A program made the position numbers and the translations under genes. A DNA stretch of 64,000 nt from Flavitalea sp966112615 (GTDB taxonomy: Bacteria > Bacteroidota > Bacteroidia > Chitinophagales > Chitinophagaceae): positions 62,001 through 126,000 of the forward strand of contig CBHWDO010000006.1 of assembly GCA_966112615.1 (NCBI GenBank), written 5' to 3'. Positions within the stretch are counted from its first letter, which is position 1. Every line of letters begins with the position of its first letter. The notes beneath the pieces are model-generated. The model was given only the letters and a program-made list of their open reading frames with translations. It did no database searches and was not told the DNA's origin. Shown here piece by piece: positions 1 to 10,018 of the stretch.

Positions 1-1
1 C

Positions 2-1651
2 GGAGCATTGATCTTCACGCTAACACTTGTTCCAGTACTGTGTCATCTTTTGCTTAACAAAAATGTACGTGAGAAAGATAATGTCTTCGTACGATTCTGG
101 AACCGGACCATTGAAATAGGATTTAATTTTTCGTTCAGGTATAAAAAAATAACCCTTGGTGTTTCGTTGCTGGTAATGGCATTGACATTCTTCTCCTCTA
201 AATTTTTAGGTACAGAATTCCTTCCACAGTTGAATGAGGGAGCTTTATGGGTGGAAGCAAAACTTCCTATGAGTTCAAGCTTACAGGAAACAGTTAAGAC
301 TGTATCTGTCCTCCGGAATGAACTGCGAAAATTTGATGAAGTAAGAAGTGTTCTTTCTCAAACGGGTAGAAGTAATGATGGGACTGATCCCAGTGGATTT
401 TATTATGTGCAGATGCAGGTGAATCTGAAGCCTAAAAAAGAATGGAAGCGCAAGATCTCCATGGATCAGTTGGTGGAGGAGATGGATAAGAATCTTAAGC
501 AATACCAGGGTATCGGCTATAATTATTCCCAACCGATCATTGATAACGTGGCAGAATCTGTTGCCGGTATCAATGCATCCAATGCAGTAAAGATCTATGG
601 TGAGGACCTTGATGTGTTGGATAAATATGCAAACCAGGTGATCAATGTTATTAAAGATGTACCGGGTATCAAAGATGTAGGTATCCTGAGGAATGTTGGT
701 CAGCCGGAGATCAGCGTGTTACTTGATAAAGAAAAAATGGCTGCCTATGGGGTGACCATTGCTGATGCGCAAGCTGTTCTCGAACTTGCTTTTGGAGGTA
801 AAACTGCAACGCAGAAATTTGACGGTGAGAAAAAATTTGATGTGCGAATAAGATATGAAAAGGACTACAGGAGTAATGAAGATGATATTGCGAACCTGAT
901 GGTACCAACGCTTACCAAATCAAAGATTCCTTTAAAAGAGATCAGTACAATCAGAACTTCAACTGGCCCTGCCTTTATCTATCGCGATGATACCAGGAGA
1001 TTTATCGGCGTGAAATTTTCCGTTCGTGAACGTGACCTTGGAAGCACCATTGCTGAGGCACAGAAAAAAGTGAATCAGTCTATCAAATTGCCGGCAGGAT
1101 ATTCTGTTGGATGGACAGGTGAATTTGAGAACCAGGTCAGGGCAACAGGAAGATTGTCTGAAGTTGTACCAATCAGTCTTGCCGCCATTTTCATCCTGCT
1201 CTTTGTGATGTTCGGAAATGTAAAAGATTCATTGCTGGTGTTGACTAACGTTCCGTTTGCGATCATCGGAGGGATCATTGCACTACATATTACAGGTATC
1301 AATTTTGGTATCTCGGCAGGTGTTGGATTCATTGCCCTGTTTGGTATCTGTATTCAAAACGGGGTGATATTGATATCGGAATTTCATAACAACATCAAAG
1401 CTAATATGACGCTGGAGCGATCAATTGTTGAAGCGGTGAAAGTGAGAACCAGACCTGTGATAATGACGGCATTGATGGCTTCCATTGGTTTGTTGCCTGC
1501 CGCCATTTCAACCGGTATAGGTTCTGAATCTCAAAAGCCCCTGGCTGTAGTGATCATTGGCGGGCTGGTAACCGCTACAGTATTGACTTTGCTGGTGTTC
1601 CCGATAATATTCTGGATGTTCAACAGGATGGACAGGACTGAAGAAGCATAA
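2..1651 (+). CDS. CzcA/CusA-family heavy-metal RND efflux pump, C-terminal half (5' truncated by window)
   Basis: Inner-membrane proton-driven transporter of a tripartite CBA metal efflux complex. The open frame enters from the left edge, so the true start lies upstream; about 549 codons remain of a family whose members are usually a little over 1000 residues. The visible part begins in the transmembrane segment with TLTLVPVL, continues through the second periplasmic porter domain (FLPQLNEGALWVE motif, roughly residues 70-385), and ends with the C-terminal membrane helices including the repeat-2 segment FGICIQNGVILISEF and the VRTRPVIMTALMASIGLLP motif typical of the HME-RND branch. The metal (Cu/Ag versus Co/Zn/Cd) cannot be told without the N-terminal half. 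Convergent with the following histidine kinase. Family assignment is firm; substrate is unknown. Confidence 0.93.
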   Translation, partial: GALIFTLTLVPVLCHLLLNKNVREKDNVFVRFWNRTIEIGFNFSFRYKKITLGVSLLVMALTFFSSKFLGTEFLPQLNEGALWVEAKLPMSSSLQETVKTVSVLRNELRKFDEVRSVLSQTGRSNDGTDPSGFYYVQMQVNLKPKKEWKRKISMDQLVEEMDKNLKQYQGIGYNYSQPIIDNVAESVAGINASNAVKIYGEDLDVLDKYANQVINVIKDVPGIKDVGILRNVGQPEISVLLDKEKMAAYGVTIADAQAVLELAFGGKTATQKFDGEKKFDVRIRYEKDYRSNEDDIANLMVPTLTKSKIPLKEISTIRTSTGPAFIYRDDTRRFIGVKFSVRERDLGSTIAEAQKKVNQSIKLPAGYSVGWTGEFENQVRATGRLSEVVPISLAAIFILLFVMFGNVKDSLLVLTNVPFAIIGGIIALHITGINFGISAGVGFIALFGICIQNGVILISEFHNNIKANMTLERSIVEAVKVRTRPVIMTALMASIGLLPAAISTGIGSESQKPLAVVIIGGLVTATVLTLLVFPIIFWMFNRMDRTEEA

Positions 1652-1676
1652 TAAGATTGTGGAATAGGTAGGATAA

Positions 1677-3269
1677 TTAAATGGTAAGATAACTGCTTAG
1701 TGGAAATACAACTTCCAATGTACAGCCATTGCCTGGAAATGTTGATATCACCATTCTGCCATTAAAGATTCTGGTTCTGCTGTAGATATTATTTAAACCA
1801 ATACCATGCCTTTTAGCATACAGATCAAACCCTTTACCGTCATCACTTATAACAAGATAAGTTTCCCGATCGGATTGTTTAAGTGTTATCTCTACCTTCT
1901 TTGCTTCTGAATGTTTTAAAATATTACTTAGTTGTTCCTGTAAGATTCTATACATAGCCAGTGCCTGGTCTCTTGAAATATTTGTGTGATAATCCGAAAA
2001 GAAAAAATCAATATCGAATTTTCCGGATGCCTGGTATGGCTCTATTAAATTGTTGATGGAATCAATCAGGTTCTGCTGACCTAATGTTGGAGCAGATAAT
2101 TCATGAGATAGTTTTCTTACTTCTGAGATCCCTTCTTTGATATGATCAATGGCAAAGGATAGCTTTTCATTTTTCCTGGGACTATCATCCTTGATAGCTA
2201 ACTCAATATATAATTTTGAAGCTGTGAGGATCTGGTTCACATTGTCATGCAATTCATGCCCTATCTTTTCCCGTTCTCTTTCCTGTGCCTGGATGATCTC
2301 TTTGGTCATGTTCTCTGCGATCTTTCTTTTTTCATAATCAGAAATATAGATCACGAGTAAAAAAAGAAATATCAACAGGCTGATCACTCCTCCGAAAAAA
2401 TATGTCTTACGTTCTCTTTTGTAAAAATCCGCCAGTATATCTTTTTCTCTTCTTCCAACAGTAGCAATAATTGGAAATGAATTTAGTTTACGATAACTGA
2501 AATAGGTTTCTATACCACGAATGGCATCTTTAGCATAATAGTTTCCTACTTTTTGTTTCGGTACCAACTTGAATAATGGACTTTTGGAAATATTCTCTCC
2601 ATCACTCTGGCGATTTCCCGTTCTTCTCGAATAAGTGATTCCATCAGGTGAAACAAGCGACATAATATCAAAGCTTCTTGTATTGGCATTGTTATAAAAT
2701 GCCATGAAAGCTGATGGCTCGATCTGTACCGCCACAACACCTTTAAATCTGCCATCCGGATATACCAGCTTCCTGCTGATGATTATTACTGATCTCTTAA
2801 TTGATTTTGACAGAATCGGCTTTGTAATAAAAAATGAATCAATTTTTGAATTCTTGTGAAATGCAAAAAAATCCCTGTCTGCAATGTTGAGTTTATATTT
2901 TTCGAAATCGGTTGGATATATTTTATGAATATTTCCAATACTGTCAACTAATGCTATGCCGTTGAAAGCGCCTACATCTAAAACATTTGAATCAACCAGT
3001 TCTTTGAAACTGAAGGAATTCCCCTTTTGATTATACAGGTATTTGATCAGCTGCAATGCGTCTTCCGCATCTTTAAGGGTTTTGATGGTATACTGCTCCA
3101 GGGTGATGGCCAGGTTGGAATTCTGGGCAACGGCCGCTTCAATAGTTTCTCGCCTGTCGGTATTCACCTGTTGTCTTAATTGCCTCCAAATCAAAAAATT
3201 GAGTAAAATGTAAAAGCTAATAAGAAACAGTGGAAACCTCCATTTGCTGAGTAACAATCTAATCATCAC
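1677..3269 (-). CDS. Membrane sensor histidine kinase, HisKA_3 (NarL-partner) type
   Basis: 530 residues. An N-terminal membrane helix (about residues 10-29) and a second helix (near 290-310, SLLIFLFLLVIYISD) bracket a roughly 260-residue extracytoplasmic domain that looks like a Cache-type ligand sensor. The cytoplasmic part has the HisKA_3 phosphoacceptor motif GHELHDNVNQ and a C-terminal HATPase with DDGKGFD and HGIGLNNIYSR. Kinases of this class phosphorylate LuxR/NarL-type regulators; no regulator is adjacent, and the only receiver protein in this window (about 31.5 kb) lacks an output domain. It is convergent with the metal pump and divergent from gnd. Start is an ATG. Ligand unknown. 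Confidence 0.9.
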   Translation of the reverse strand: MMIRLLLSKWRFPLFLISFYILLNFLIWRQLRQQVNTDRRETIEAAVAQNSNLAITLEQYTIKTLKDAEDALQLIKYLYNQKGNSFSFKELVDSNVLDVGAFNGIALVDSIGNIHKIYPTDFEKYKLNIADRDFFAFHKNSKIDSFFITKPILSKSIKRSVIIISRKLVYPDGRFKGVVAVQIEPSAFMAFYNNANTRSFDIMSLVSPDGITYSRRTGNRQSDGENISKSPLFKLVPKQKVGNYYAKDAIRGIETYFSYRKLNSFPIIATVGRREKDILADFYKRERKTYFFGGVISLLIFLFLLVIYISDYEKRKIAENMTKEIIQAQEREREKIGHELHDNVNQILTASKLYIELAIKDDSPRKNEKLSFAIDHIKEGISEVRKLSHELSAPTLGQQNLIDSINNLIEPYQASGKFDIDFFFSDYHTNISRDQALAMYRILQEQLSNILKHSEAKKVEITLKQSDRETYLVISDDGKGFDLYAKRHGIGLNNIYSRTRIFNGRMVISTFPGNGCTLEVVFPLSSYLTI

Positions 3270-3300
3270 TGCCTTTTAACAATTATAAATAATTTTACAC

Positions 3301-3308
3301 CATCTTTG
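3301..3308 (+). promoter_or_regulatory. Putative -7 box for the gnd-zwf-pgl operon
   Basis: CATCTTTG matches the Bacteroidota -7 consensus TAnnTTTG at all but the first position and lies 26 nt before the gnd ATG at 3335, giving a short leader. No convincing -33 TTTG was found at the right distance. Confidence 0.4.
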
Positions 3309-3334
3309 CACTCAATTTGAAACATCTCTCTCTT

Positions 3335-4741
3335 ATGAACGATTTACGTTACGAATTTGGTATGGTTGGACTGGGTGTAATGGGTCGAAATCTTTTGTTG
3401 AATATAGCAGATAATAATTTCTCAGTAATAGGTCTTGATCTGGATCCTCAAAAAGCTGCTTCCCTGGAATCTGAAGCTGCCGGCAAACAGGTCAAAGGTA
3501 CCACCTCCATCACGGAATTTGTTCAGTCTTTAAGAACGCCCAGGGCTATCATGCTGCTCGTTCCTGCTGGTAAACCGGTTGATGCGGCCATTGAATCCCT
3601 GCTTCCTTTACTTAACGAAGGCGACATAGTGATCGATGGGGGAAATTCCTATTTCCCGGATACAGATCGCCGCGTTGCTTACCTTGAATCCAAAGGAATC
3701 CATTTCTTCGGGATGGGTGTTTCAGGAGGAGAAAAAGGTGCGAGGTTTGGACCTGCGATGATGCCAGGTGGCGACAGGGCAGCTTATGAAAGACTCCGTC
3801 CTGTTTTTGAAGCCATTGCAGCTAAAGTTGATGGAGATCCTTGTGTGGCTTACCTGGGTAATGGTTCAGCTGGTAATTATGTGAAGATGGTGCACAATGG
3901 TATTGAATATGGTATCATGCAGCTGATCGCTGAAACCTATGACCTGCTGAAACGCGGGGCCGGCATTACGGACGAAGAACAGCAACTGATCTTCGAAGAA
4001 TGGAATACCACTGAACTACAGTCGTTCCTCATCGAGATCACAGCAGAGATCCTCAAAAAGAAAGATGAGGAAACAGGTGAAACTCTGGTTAGCATGATCT
4101 CTGATCGTGCACGCTCTAAAGGCACCGGCAAATGGACCTCTCAAAATGCTATGGATCTGCAGGTTCCGGTTCCCACCATCGATATGGCAGTATTGATGAG
4201 GGATATGTCGAAGTATAAAGAAGAGAGAGTTGCAGCCAGCGAAGCACTTCCAAATATTATTGATACTTATAATGTAGACAGAAGCAAGCTGGTGGATCAG
4301 CTTCGCAATGCATTTTATTTTGCCATGATCTCAACCTATGCGCAGGGACTAGCGCAGTTGAGTATGGCTTCCGAAACCTATAATTATGAACTGAAGCTTG
4401 AAGATGTTGCGCGCATCTGGAGAGGCGGATGTATCATCAGGGCTGTATGTCTTGAAGATTTCCGCGCTGCTTATGCTGCCAATCCTTCACTTCAAAATAT
4501 TTTATTGGATAAGAAGATCGGAAAAGATCTTTTATCCCGTCAGCATGATATGCGAGATGTATTAAAGCTGGCCATTGAGAAGGGCATTCCAATGCCTGCA
4601 TATATGGCTTCACTTGCATACTTCGATGCATACAGGTCTGCAACCTTACCAACCAACCTGATTCAGGCTCAGCGTGATTATTTCGGTGCACACACTTATG
4701 AAAGAGTGGATAAGCCCGGGATCTTTCACACTCAATGGTAA
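3335..4741 (+). CDS. gnd: 6-phosphogluconate dehydrogenase, decarboxylating
   Basis: Oxidises 6-phosphogluconate to ribulose 5-phosphate and CO2 with NADP+, the last step of the oxidative pentose phosphate pathway; cytoplasmic. I chose the ATG at 3335 (468 aa, normal for the family) over an upstream TTG because the protein then begins just before the Rossmann motif GLGVMG (residues 12-17). Also visible are GGNSYFPDT, the substrate-site segment GVSGGEKGARFGP, the catalytic lysine in KMVHNGIEYG (about residue 184), and the C-terminal GAHTYERVDKPG that closes the neighbouring subunit's active site. First gene of gnd-zwf-pgl, with 30 nt before zwf. Confidence 0.97.
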   Translation: MNDLRYEFGMVGLGVMGRNLLLNIADNNFSVIGLDLDPQKAASLESEAAGKQVKGTTSITEFVQSLRTPRAIMLLVPAGKPVDAAIESLLPLLNEGDIVIDGGNSYFPDTDRRVAYLESKGIHFFGMGVSGGEKGARFGPAMMPGGDRAAYERLRPVFEAIAAKVDGDPCVAYLGNGSAGNYVKMVHNGIEYGIMQLIAETYDLLKRGAGITDEEQQLIFEEWNTTELQSFLIEITAEILKKKDEETGETLVSMISDRARSKGTGKWTSQNAMDLQVPVPTIDMAVLMRDMSKYKEERVAASEALPNIIDTYNVDRSKLVDQLRNAFYFAMISTYAQGLAQLSMASETYNYELKLEDVARIWRGGCIIRAVCLEDFRAAYAANPSLQNILLDKKIGKDLLSRQHDMRDVLKLAIEKGIPMPAYMASLAYFDAYRSATLPTNLIQAQRDYFGAHTYERVDKPGIFHTQW

Positions 4742-4771
4742 ACCCCTTTTTACTTTTTATTTGTTATTGAC

Positions 4772-6277
4772 GTGAACACAATTAAAAATACCTGTCCTAC
4801 CATCGCGGTTATATTTGGTGGCAATGGTGACCTCGCAAAAAGAAAACTGATTCCTGCTTTCTACAATCTTTTCCTGGATGGATGGATACCCGAAAACTTT
4901 GCAGTGATCGGTTTAGGAAGAAGTCAGTCGGATGATGCAGATTTCAGGGAAAGACTTCATGAAGGACTCAACGAATTCTCCCGAAGTGGAAAGCCAACTG
5001 AAGAAGCATGGAATAAATTTCAATCATCATTATTCTATCTTCAGTCTGATATCAACGACGAATCATCCTACCGCCGGCTTGCCGATAAAATCAATGAGCT
5101 GGAAACTAAGTGGGGAACACGTTCAAATAGAATGTTCTACCTCTCAGTTGCTCCAAGATATATTGAACCTGTGACCATCAATCTTGGTAAAGTTGGAATT
5201 GCCAGCAGTGTGGAACACGACAGGATAGTAGTTGAAAAGCCTTTTGGTAATAACCTCGAATCAGCCAGGGAACTGAATAACCTGCTCACTAATACTTTCC
5301 AGGAAAAACAGATTTACCGAATCGATCATTACTTGGGAAAGGAAACAGTTCAGAACATTATGGCATTCAGGTTCGGGAACGCGCTATGGGAGCCGCTTTG
5401 GAACCGGAATTATATTGAATACGTTCAAATCACCGTTGCTGAAGAAGTAGGTGTTGAAGATAGGGGTGGTTATTATGAAAGCTCCGGCGCTTTGCGCGAC
5501 ATGGTGCAGAACCATTTGCTTCAATTGTTGTGCATGGTGGCCATGGAACCACCGGCTACATTTGAAGCAGAAGAGATCCGCAACAGGAAAGTAGATGTAC
5601 TGAGAGCGGTAAGAAAATTCAGCAGGGAAGATGTTTCGAGATATGCCGTTCGTGGACAGTATGGACCTGGATGGATCAAAGGCAAGCAGGTACCGGGATA
5701 CAGGCAGGAGAAAGGAGTGGATCCGCATTCCAATACGGAAACTTATGCATCCGTGAAATTTCAGCTCGACAACTGGAGATGGCAGGGTGTTCCGTTTTAC
5801 CTTAGAACAGGAAAGAGAATGACTGAGAAAAGTTCTTCTATTACCATCCAGTTCAGGCCGGTTCCGCACATGACCTTTAATTCAAGCATGGCTGAAAATA
5901 TTCTTCCAAACAGGCTGGTGATCAACCTGCAACCGGAAATGGATATCAGGCTCCGATTCATGGCAAAGAAAACTGGGATCGATATGGCATTGAAACCAGC
6001 CGAAATGGTATTTGATTTCAATGGACATGGAGAAGAATCTCATCCGGAAGCATATGAAACATTATTACTGGATGCCATGCAGGGTGATGCGACACTTTTC
6101 ATGCGTGCCGACCAGGTAGAAACAGCATGGGATGTTATTACACCGATCCTGGAAGTTTGGGAATCAAGACCATCACTCGAGTTCGCAAATTATGCTGCAG
6201 GAACATGGGGTCCGGAAAATGCAGAAGCATTGATTGCAAGGGAAGGTCATACCTGGACAGTTGCATTACCACATTAA
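4772..6277 (+). CDS. zwf: Glucose-6-phosphate 1-dehydrogenase
   Basis: Oxidises glucose 6-phosphate to 6-phosphogluconolactone with NADP+, the entry step of the oxidative pentose phosphate pathway. 501 residues, the usual length. It starts at a GTG, since no ATG precedes the coenzyme motif GGNGDLAKRKLIP; this motif differs slightly from the common GASGDLA form. The substrate signature RIDHYLGKE is at residues 183-191, and the DMVQNHLLQ segment carries the conserved histidine. It sits between gnd and pgl and is presumably co-transcribed with them. Identity is firm. Confidence 0.97.
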   Translation: MNTIKNTCPTIAVIFGGNGDLAKRKLIPAFYNLFLDGWIPENFAVIGLGRSQSDDADFRERLHEGLNEFSRSGKPTEEAWNKFQSSLFYLQSDINDESSYRRLADKINELETKWGTRSNRMFYLSVAPRYIEPVTINLGKVGIASSVEHDRIVVEKPFGNNLESARELNNLLTNTFQEKQIYRIDHYLGKETVQNIMAFRFGNALWEPLWNRNYIEYVQITVAEEVGVEDRGGYYESSGALRDMVQNHLLQLLCMVAMEPPATFEAEEIRNRKVDVLRAVRKFSREDVSRYAVRGQYGPGWIKGKQVPGYRQEKGVDPHSNTETYASVKFQLDNWRWQGVPFYLRTGKRMTEKSSSITIQFRPVPHMTFNSSMAENILPNRLVINLQPEMDIRLRFMAKKTGIDMALKPAEMVFDFNGHGEESHPEAYETLLLDAMQGDATLFMRADQVETAWDVITPILEVWESRPSLEFANYAAGTWGPENAEALIAREGHTWTVALPH

Positions 6278-6287
6278 AACAAACCAG

Positions 6288-7019
6288 ATGCTGAATATTT
6301 TCAAAGATAGAACAGAGCTCAGTAAAACAGTTGCCGACTTGTTTATTGAAAAAGCCAATGAAGCAATTGAAGAAAGAGGACAATTCAATGTAGCGCTAAC
6401 TGGAGGATCTTCGCCTGTTGAATTATATAAATTACTCGCAGATTCTTTTTATGCACAGCAGGTTCCCTGGAACCAGGTTTATGTTTTCTGGGGTGATGAA
6501 AGATATGTTCCACTAACTGATGAAAAGAGTAATGCAAAGATGGCTTTTGAAACATTACTCAATCATGTTCCCATTCCAAAAGAAAATATTTTTCCTATGT
6601 GGGAAGAAGGAGTGGAGCCAAAAGTATTTGCATCAAAATATGAAGAGCTTTTAAAAAAGCATTTTGGTTCAGACAAACCATCCTTTGATTTGATTCTTTT
6701 AGGGATGGGTGATGATGGACATACTGCATCACTTTTTCCTGGTGAAGAAGTATTGAAAGAAAATGAAAAGTTGGTGGTTGGGTATTACCTGAAACCACAG
6801 CATATGTACAGGATAACTCTTACTGCGCCAATTATTAATCTCGCTAAATGCATTTGTTTTATCACCTTTGGTGCGAATAAGGCAAAAGCGTTGAGTGAAG
6901 TACTGGAAGGAAAACATGATCCAACTATTTATCCTTCACAGTTAATAAAGAAAGATAAAGAGAAAGTTATGTGGTTTGTGGATAGCGCAGCAGCCTCTAT
7001 GTTAAAACCGTCTAACTAA
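6288..7019 (+). CDS. pgl: 6-phosphogluconolactonase
   Basis: Hydrolyses 6-phosphogluconolactone to 6-phosphogluconate, linking Zwf to Gnd. I take the ATG at 6288 (243 aa), 10 nt after the zwf stop. A TTG further upstream would overlap zwf and add residues not typical of the family. NagB/SOL-type fold motifs are visible: ALTGGSSP near the N-terminus, FWGDERYVP, and the active-site segment LLGMGDDGHTASLFPG. Last gene of the operon, followed within 21 nt by a strong hairpin terminator. Confidence 0.96.
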   Translation: MLNIFKDRTELSKTVADLFIEKANEAIEERGQFNVALTGGSSPVELYKLLADSFYAQQVPWNQVYVFWGDERYVPLTDEKSNAKMAFETLLNHVPIPKENIFPMWEEGVEPKVFASKYEELLKKHFGSDKPSFDLILLGMGDDGHTASLFPGEEVLKENEKLVVGYYLKPQHMYRITLTAPIINLAKCICFITFGANKAKALSEVLEGKHDPTIYPSQLIKKDKEKVMWFVDSAAASMLKPSN

Positions 7020-7039
7020 TAATTCAATATATTTTGTTG

Positions 7040-7073
7040 AAGTGTGTCGATGGTTTCGACACACTTTTTTTTT
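7040..7073 (+). terminator. Rho-independent terminator of gnd-zwf-pgl
   Basis: An 11-bp perfect stem (AGTGTGTCGA pairing with TCGACACACT, plus a closing A-T pair) with a 5-nt loop (7051-7055) is followed directly by a run of about nine T. It ends the operon and separates it from the next gene. Confidence 0.9.
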
Positions 7074-7090
7074 AAAATCTATACCCTTAT

Positions 7091-9586
7091 ATGAAGAACT
7101 CTACAAGATTGTTCTGTAGTCTGGTTATTGTATTGCTTGCTACTACGTTGTCGTTATTTGCTCAGTCTCCCACAATTACTTCAGTTATTAATTACCCCGT
7201 TGGTTCTAAAACTGCAAGGGCTATTCATTATAACGGTTCGTTTTATTTATTGCTTTCGGATAAAAATCATATTTACCGCTCTGTTGATGGTGCTAATTGG
7301 AACTTCGTGGTAACAACAGGATTGCCGGTATATTCTTCAACGAGTTACCTGAATTACATGGTTTATGGTAACGGCGTTTTCGTTTCAATTGGATCAGGAG
7401 GAATGATCTATTCTTCAACTGACGGAACCACCTGGACGAGCCGGAATTCAGGTACTTCAAATAATTTAAATAAGGTGGATTTTATCAATGGTCAATTCAT
7501 TGTTATTGGAAATAGCAGAACCATACTTACTTCTGCAGATGGGATCACCTGGTCAACTGTTGTTGTGAATGCCGGTGTTGCTACTAATGACCTGATGTCT
7601 ATTACTTATGGTAATGGAGCCTATGTTATTGCCGGCCGACAAAATGGTTCAGGGAATAAAATCTATCGCTCCACTACTGCTACATCGAACAGCTGGACAT
7701 TTTATGACAACCCGATGGTTGATGCAACTTATGGAACCGAAAGTGTAAACAGGGTCCAGTTTTTAAAAGATAGATTTTTTGCATTTCATTCAGGAAACAG
7801 GGAGTACACTTCAACAAATGGCATAAGCTGGACCAATATTACATCCTCCATTCAACTTACACAGCCCAACAATACCACTGTTGGCTGGAATACTTCACAC
7901 CAGAATTTTAATGGATTATATGATGGATCACAGTTCTATTTTTATGGTTCAACACAATACATGGGAGGGTATGGTTCCTATATAACTTCAACAGATGGAT
8001 TGAACAGGACACTACATTCCAAATCAGCCTATATAGTTCCACAGGATTCAAGAATATTAAACGGGAAATATTTTATTGTTGGGAATGAAGGTGTGGTCTC
8101 TTCTTCAAATGGCTACACCTATGCTCATCCTGATGGAGGTACATATATGGAACTGGTTAAAACCAATGATAAATATGTTGCAGTAGGATATATTGGAACA
8201 AATGCCGTGATCTATACATCACCTGACTTTACCACCTGGACCAATCAATCGCCAGCTAATATTCGCGAACAATATGCAGCAGCAACTGATGGTTCAGTCA
8301 TAATCACTGCAGGTTATAATCAAATGATCAAGTCAATTGATGGTGGAAACACCTGGTCTATAATCAGGGAAGATATTGGAGCGTCCTACATGGCCATGGC
8401 TTATGGAAATGGAAAGTTTGTTGTTGGTGGATATGATTCTGACGGAAGCGTGATCAAGTATTCAACAGATGGAGGAACTACTTGGTTGATTGCAAACAAT
8501 GATCCCAATAGCTATGTCCGAATCAAATATATCAACAATAAATTTTTTGCGTTGGGATATGATGAAAATTATGCGAGTTTGATCCTTTATTCAGAAGATG
8601 GAATTACCTGGAATAATGTGACTCCAACCTTATCGCAACCGGTTCTTTATTATAAAGATGTTGTGTTTGATGGTAGTAAATATCATTTTATGGGATTTGA
8701 AATAAAAGAAGGAACTGATTATGATCCAGGACCATTCTTTACCGTTTCTACCGCTACACCTGCCAATCCGGCAACCTACGGTAACAAAGCAGTGATCAGT
8801 AATGTTCCCGAAGGTATTGTCCTTGGAGGTACTTATGATGAAGGAGCTTTGACATTCTCTAATGGTAAATTTACAGGTGCTGTGGTAGATGTTGCTTCCG
8901 GTAAGGATTACCTGATCTATTCTGATGATGGATTAAGTTATACTGCTGTTGAACAGTATGGCTCCGGTGGAATTATTGGATCTTATTCCGATGGAAATAT
9001 CAATAACCTGTTAGGAAGGGGGAATGCTTACTACACCATGGAATTCACTTCCAACCTACCTGTTAGATATAATTATTTCAATGCAAAAGAATACCAGGCT
9101 GGTGTAATACTGAACTGGTCTACAGCTTCAGAAACAGGTAATAATAAATTCAATGTATTACATAGTGCAGATGGAGTTTCATGGAAAACAATCGGTACAG
9201 TGGCTGCATCCAATTCCCCTGCAATCAATAAGCAATATTCTTTCCTGCATGATGCACCTGTAAATGGAATTAATTATTACAGGCTTGTCCAGGTTGATAT
9301 TGATGGAAAGACATCCGCAGGAAAGGTGGTTTCTGTTAACCTGTCTAAAGTCGCAAATGCTGCTTCAATTTATCCTAACCCAATGATGAATGAACTTATC
9401 ATTTCGCAAACAGCGGGCGTTAAAACTACTACCCGAATCTGGAATGTTGGAGGGCAATTGGTGTTTACAAATACAGACAAGAACGGAACCCTTCGAATCA
9501 ACACTTCATCGTGGAAACCCGGAATTTATCAGGTAGAAGTAGCTTCTCAAAATCAAAAGCTATCTAAAACAGTTATCAAAAAATAG
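7091..9586 (+). CDS. Secreted T9SS cargo protein with BNR/propeller-like repeats
   Basis: 831 residues. A Sec signal peptide (residues 1 to about 25, ending LSLFAQ) precedes a long region of repeated units resembling YSTDGTTWT (YSSTDGTTW, RSVDGANW, TSADGITW, KSIDGGNTW, YSEDGITW), the pattern of BNR or sortilin-like beta-propeller blades. Around residues 660-750 is the LNWSTASETGNNKF segment that commonly precedes Bacteroidota sorting tails. The last 75 or so residues (YPNPMMNELIIS to GIYQVEVASQNQ) form a type A T9SS C-terminal sorting domain, predicting outer-membrane translocation and surface attachment or release. Ligand or enzymatic role is unknown. It is monocistronic between a terminator and a convergent gene. 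Confidence 0.85.
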   Translation: MKNSTRLFCSLVIVLLATTLSLFAQSPTITSVINYPVGSKTARAIHYNGSFYLLLSDKNHIYRSVDGANWNFVVTTGLPVYSSTSYLNYMVYGNGVFVSIGSGGMIYSSTDGTTWTSRNSGTSNNLNKVDFINGQFIVIGNSRTILTSADGITWSTVVVNAGVATNDLMSITYGNGAYVIAGRQNGSGNKIYRSTTATSNSWTFYDNPMVDATYGTESVNRVQFLKDRFFAFHSGNREYTSTNGISWTNITSSIQLTQPNNTTVGWNTSHQNFNGLYDGSQFYFYGSTQYMGGYGSYITSTDGLNRTLHSKSAYIVPQDSRILNGKYFIVGNEGVVSSSNGYTYAHPDGGTYMELVKTNDKYVAVGYIGTNAVIYTSPDFTTWTNQSPANIREQYAAATDGSVIITAGYNQMIKSIDGGNTWSIIREDIGASYMAMAYGNGKFVVGGYDSDGSVIKYSTDGGTTWLIANNDPNSYVRIKYINNKFFALGYDENYASLILYSEDGITWNNVTPTLSQPVLYYKDVVFDGSKYHFMGFEIKEGTDYDPGPFFTVSTATPANPATYGNKAVISNVPEGIVLGGTYDEGALTFSNGKFTGAVVDVASGKDYLIYSDDGLSYTAVEQYGSGGIIGSYSDGNINNLLGRGNAYYTMEFTSNLPVRYNYFNAKEYQAGVILNWSTASETGNNKFNVLHSADGVSWKTIGTVAASNSPAINKQYSFLHDAPVNGINYYRLVQVDIDGKTSAGKVVSVNLSKVANAASIYPNPMMNELIISQTAGVKTTTRIWNVGGQLVFTNTDKNGTLRINTSSWKPGIYQVEVASQNQKLSKTVIKK

Positions 9587-9588
9587 CA

Positions 9589-9957
9589 TTACCATTTTTT
9601 AAAAATAAAAAAGACCGCTGCAATGATCAGCAGGAAGCCAACCACATGATTCCATTCAAACTTCTGTTTGAATACAATGATCGAAAAGATCATGAAAACA
9701 ATCAGCGTGATGGCTTCCTGTATGGTCTTTAATTCAACCAGATTAAAAGGACCTCCTTCTTCTTTAAAGCCTATCCTGTTCGCAGGAACCTGGAATACAT
9801 ACTCGAAAAAAGCAAGTCCCCAGCTGATCAGGATAATCGAAAATAAAGTTAGATTTTGTCCCCAGCTATACTCTTTGAACTTCAAATGACCATACCAGGC
9901 AAGCGTCATAAATGTATTTGAAACGACCAGCAGCACAATGGTCAGCATTCCTTTCAT
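9589..9957 (-). CDS. DUF486 small multidrug-resistance-like membrane protein
   Basis: 122 residues from the ATG at 9957 (a second ATG lies three codons in; an upstream TTG is less likely). Four predicted hydrophobic helices, the N-terminal LLVVSNTFMTLAWYGHLKF and internal SWGLAFFEYVFQVPANR segments are characteristic of the DUF486/DMT-superfamily proteins. Family members are thought to be transporters, but no substrate is established. Its stop is only 2 nt from the stop of the convergent T9SS cargo gene, so no bidirectional terminator fits between them. Confidence 0.85.
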   Translation of the reverse strand: MKGMLTIVLLVVSNTFMTLAWYGHLKFKEYSWGQNLTLFSIILISWGLAFFEYVFQVPANRIGFKEEGGPFNLVELKTIQEAITLIVFMIFSIIVFKQKFEWNHVVGFLLIIAAVFFIFKKW

Positions 9958-9992
9958 ATCAGGTTTTGACTGCAAAATAAAGATCAATTCTA

Positions 9993-10000
9993 TATATTTA
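9993..10000 (+). promoter_or_regulatory. Possible -7 box for the FucP-like permease operon
   Basis: TATATTTA matches seven of eight positions of TAnnTTTG and lies 18 nt before the permease ATG at 10019 in the divergent spacer. Confidence 0.35.
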
Positions 10001-10018
10001 GTGATCTAACGATCGCTT

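Noticed and set aside
5384..5869. 161-codon minus-strand frame inside zwf
   Set aside because: Antisense shadow of zwf with no domain and no start signal.
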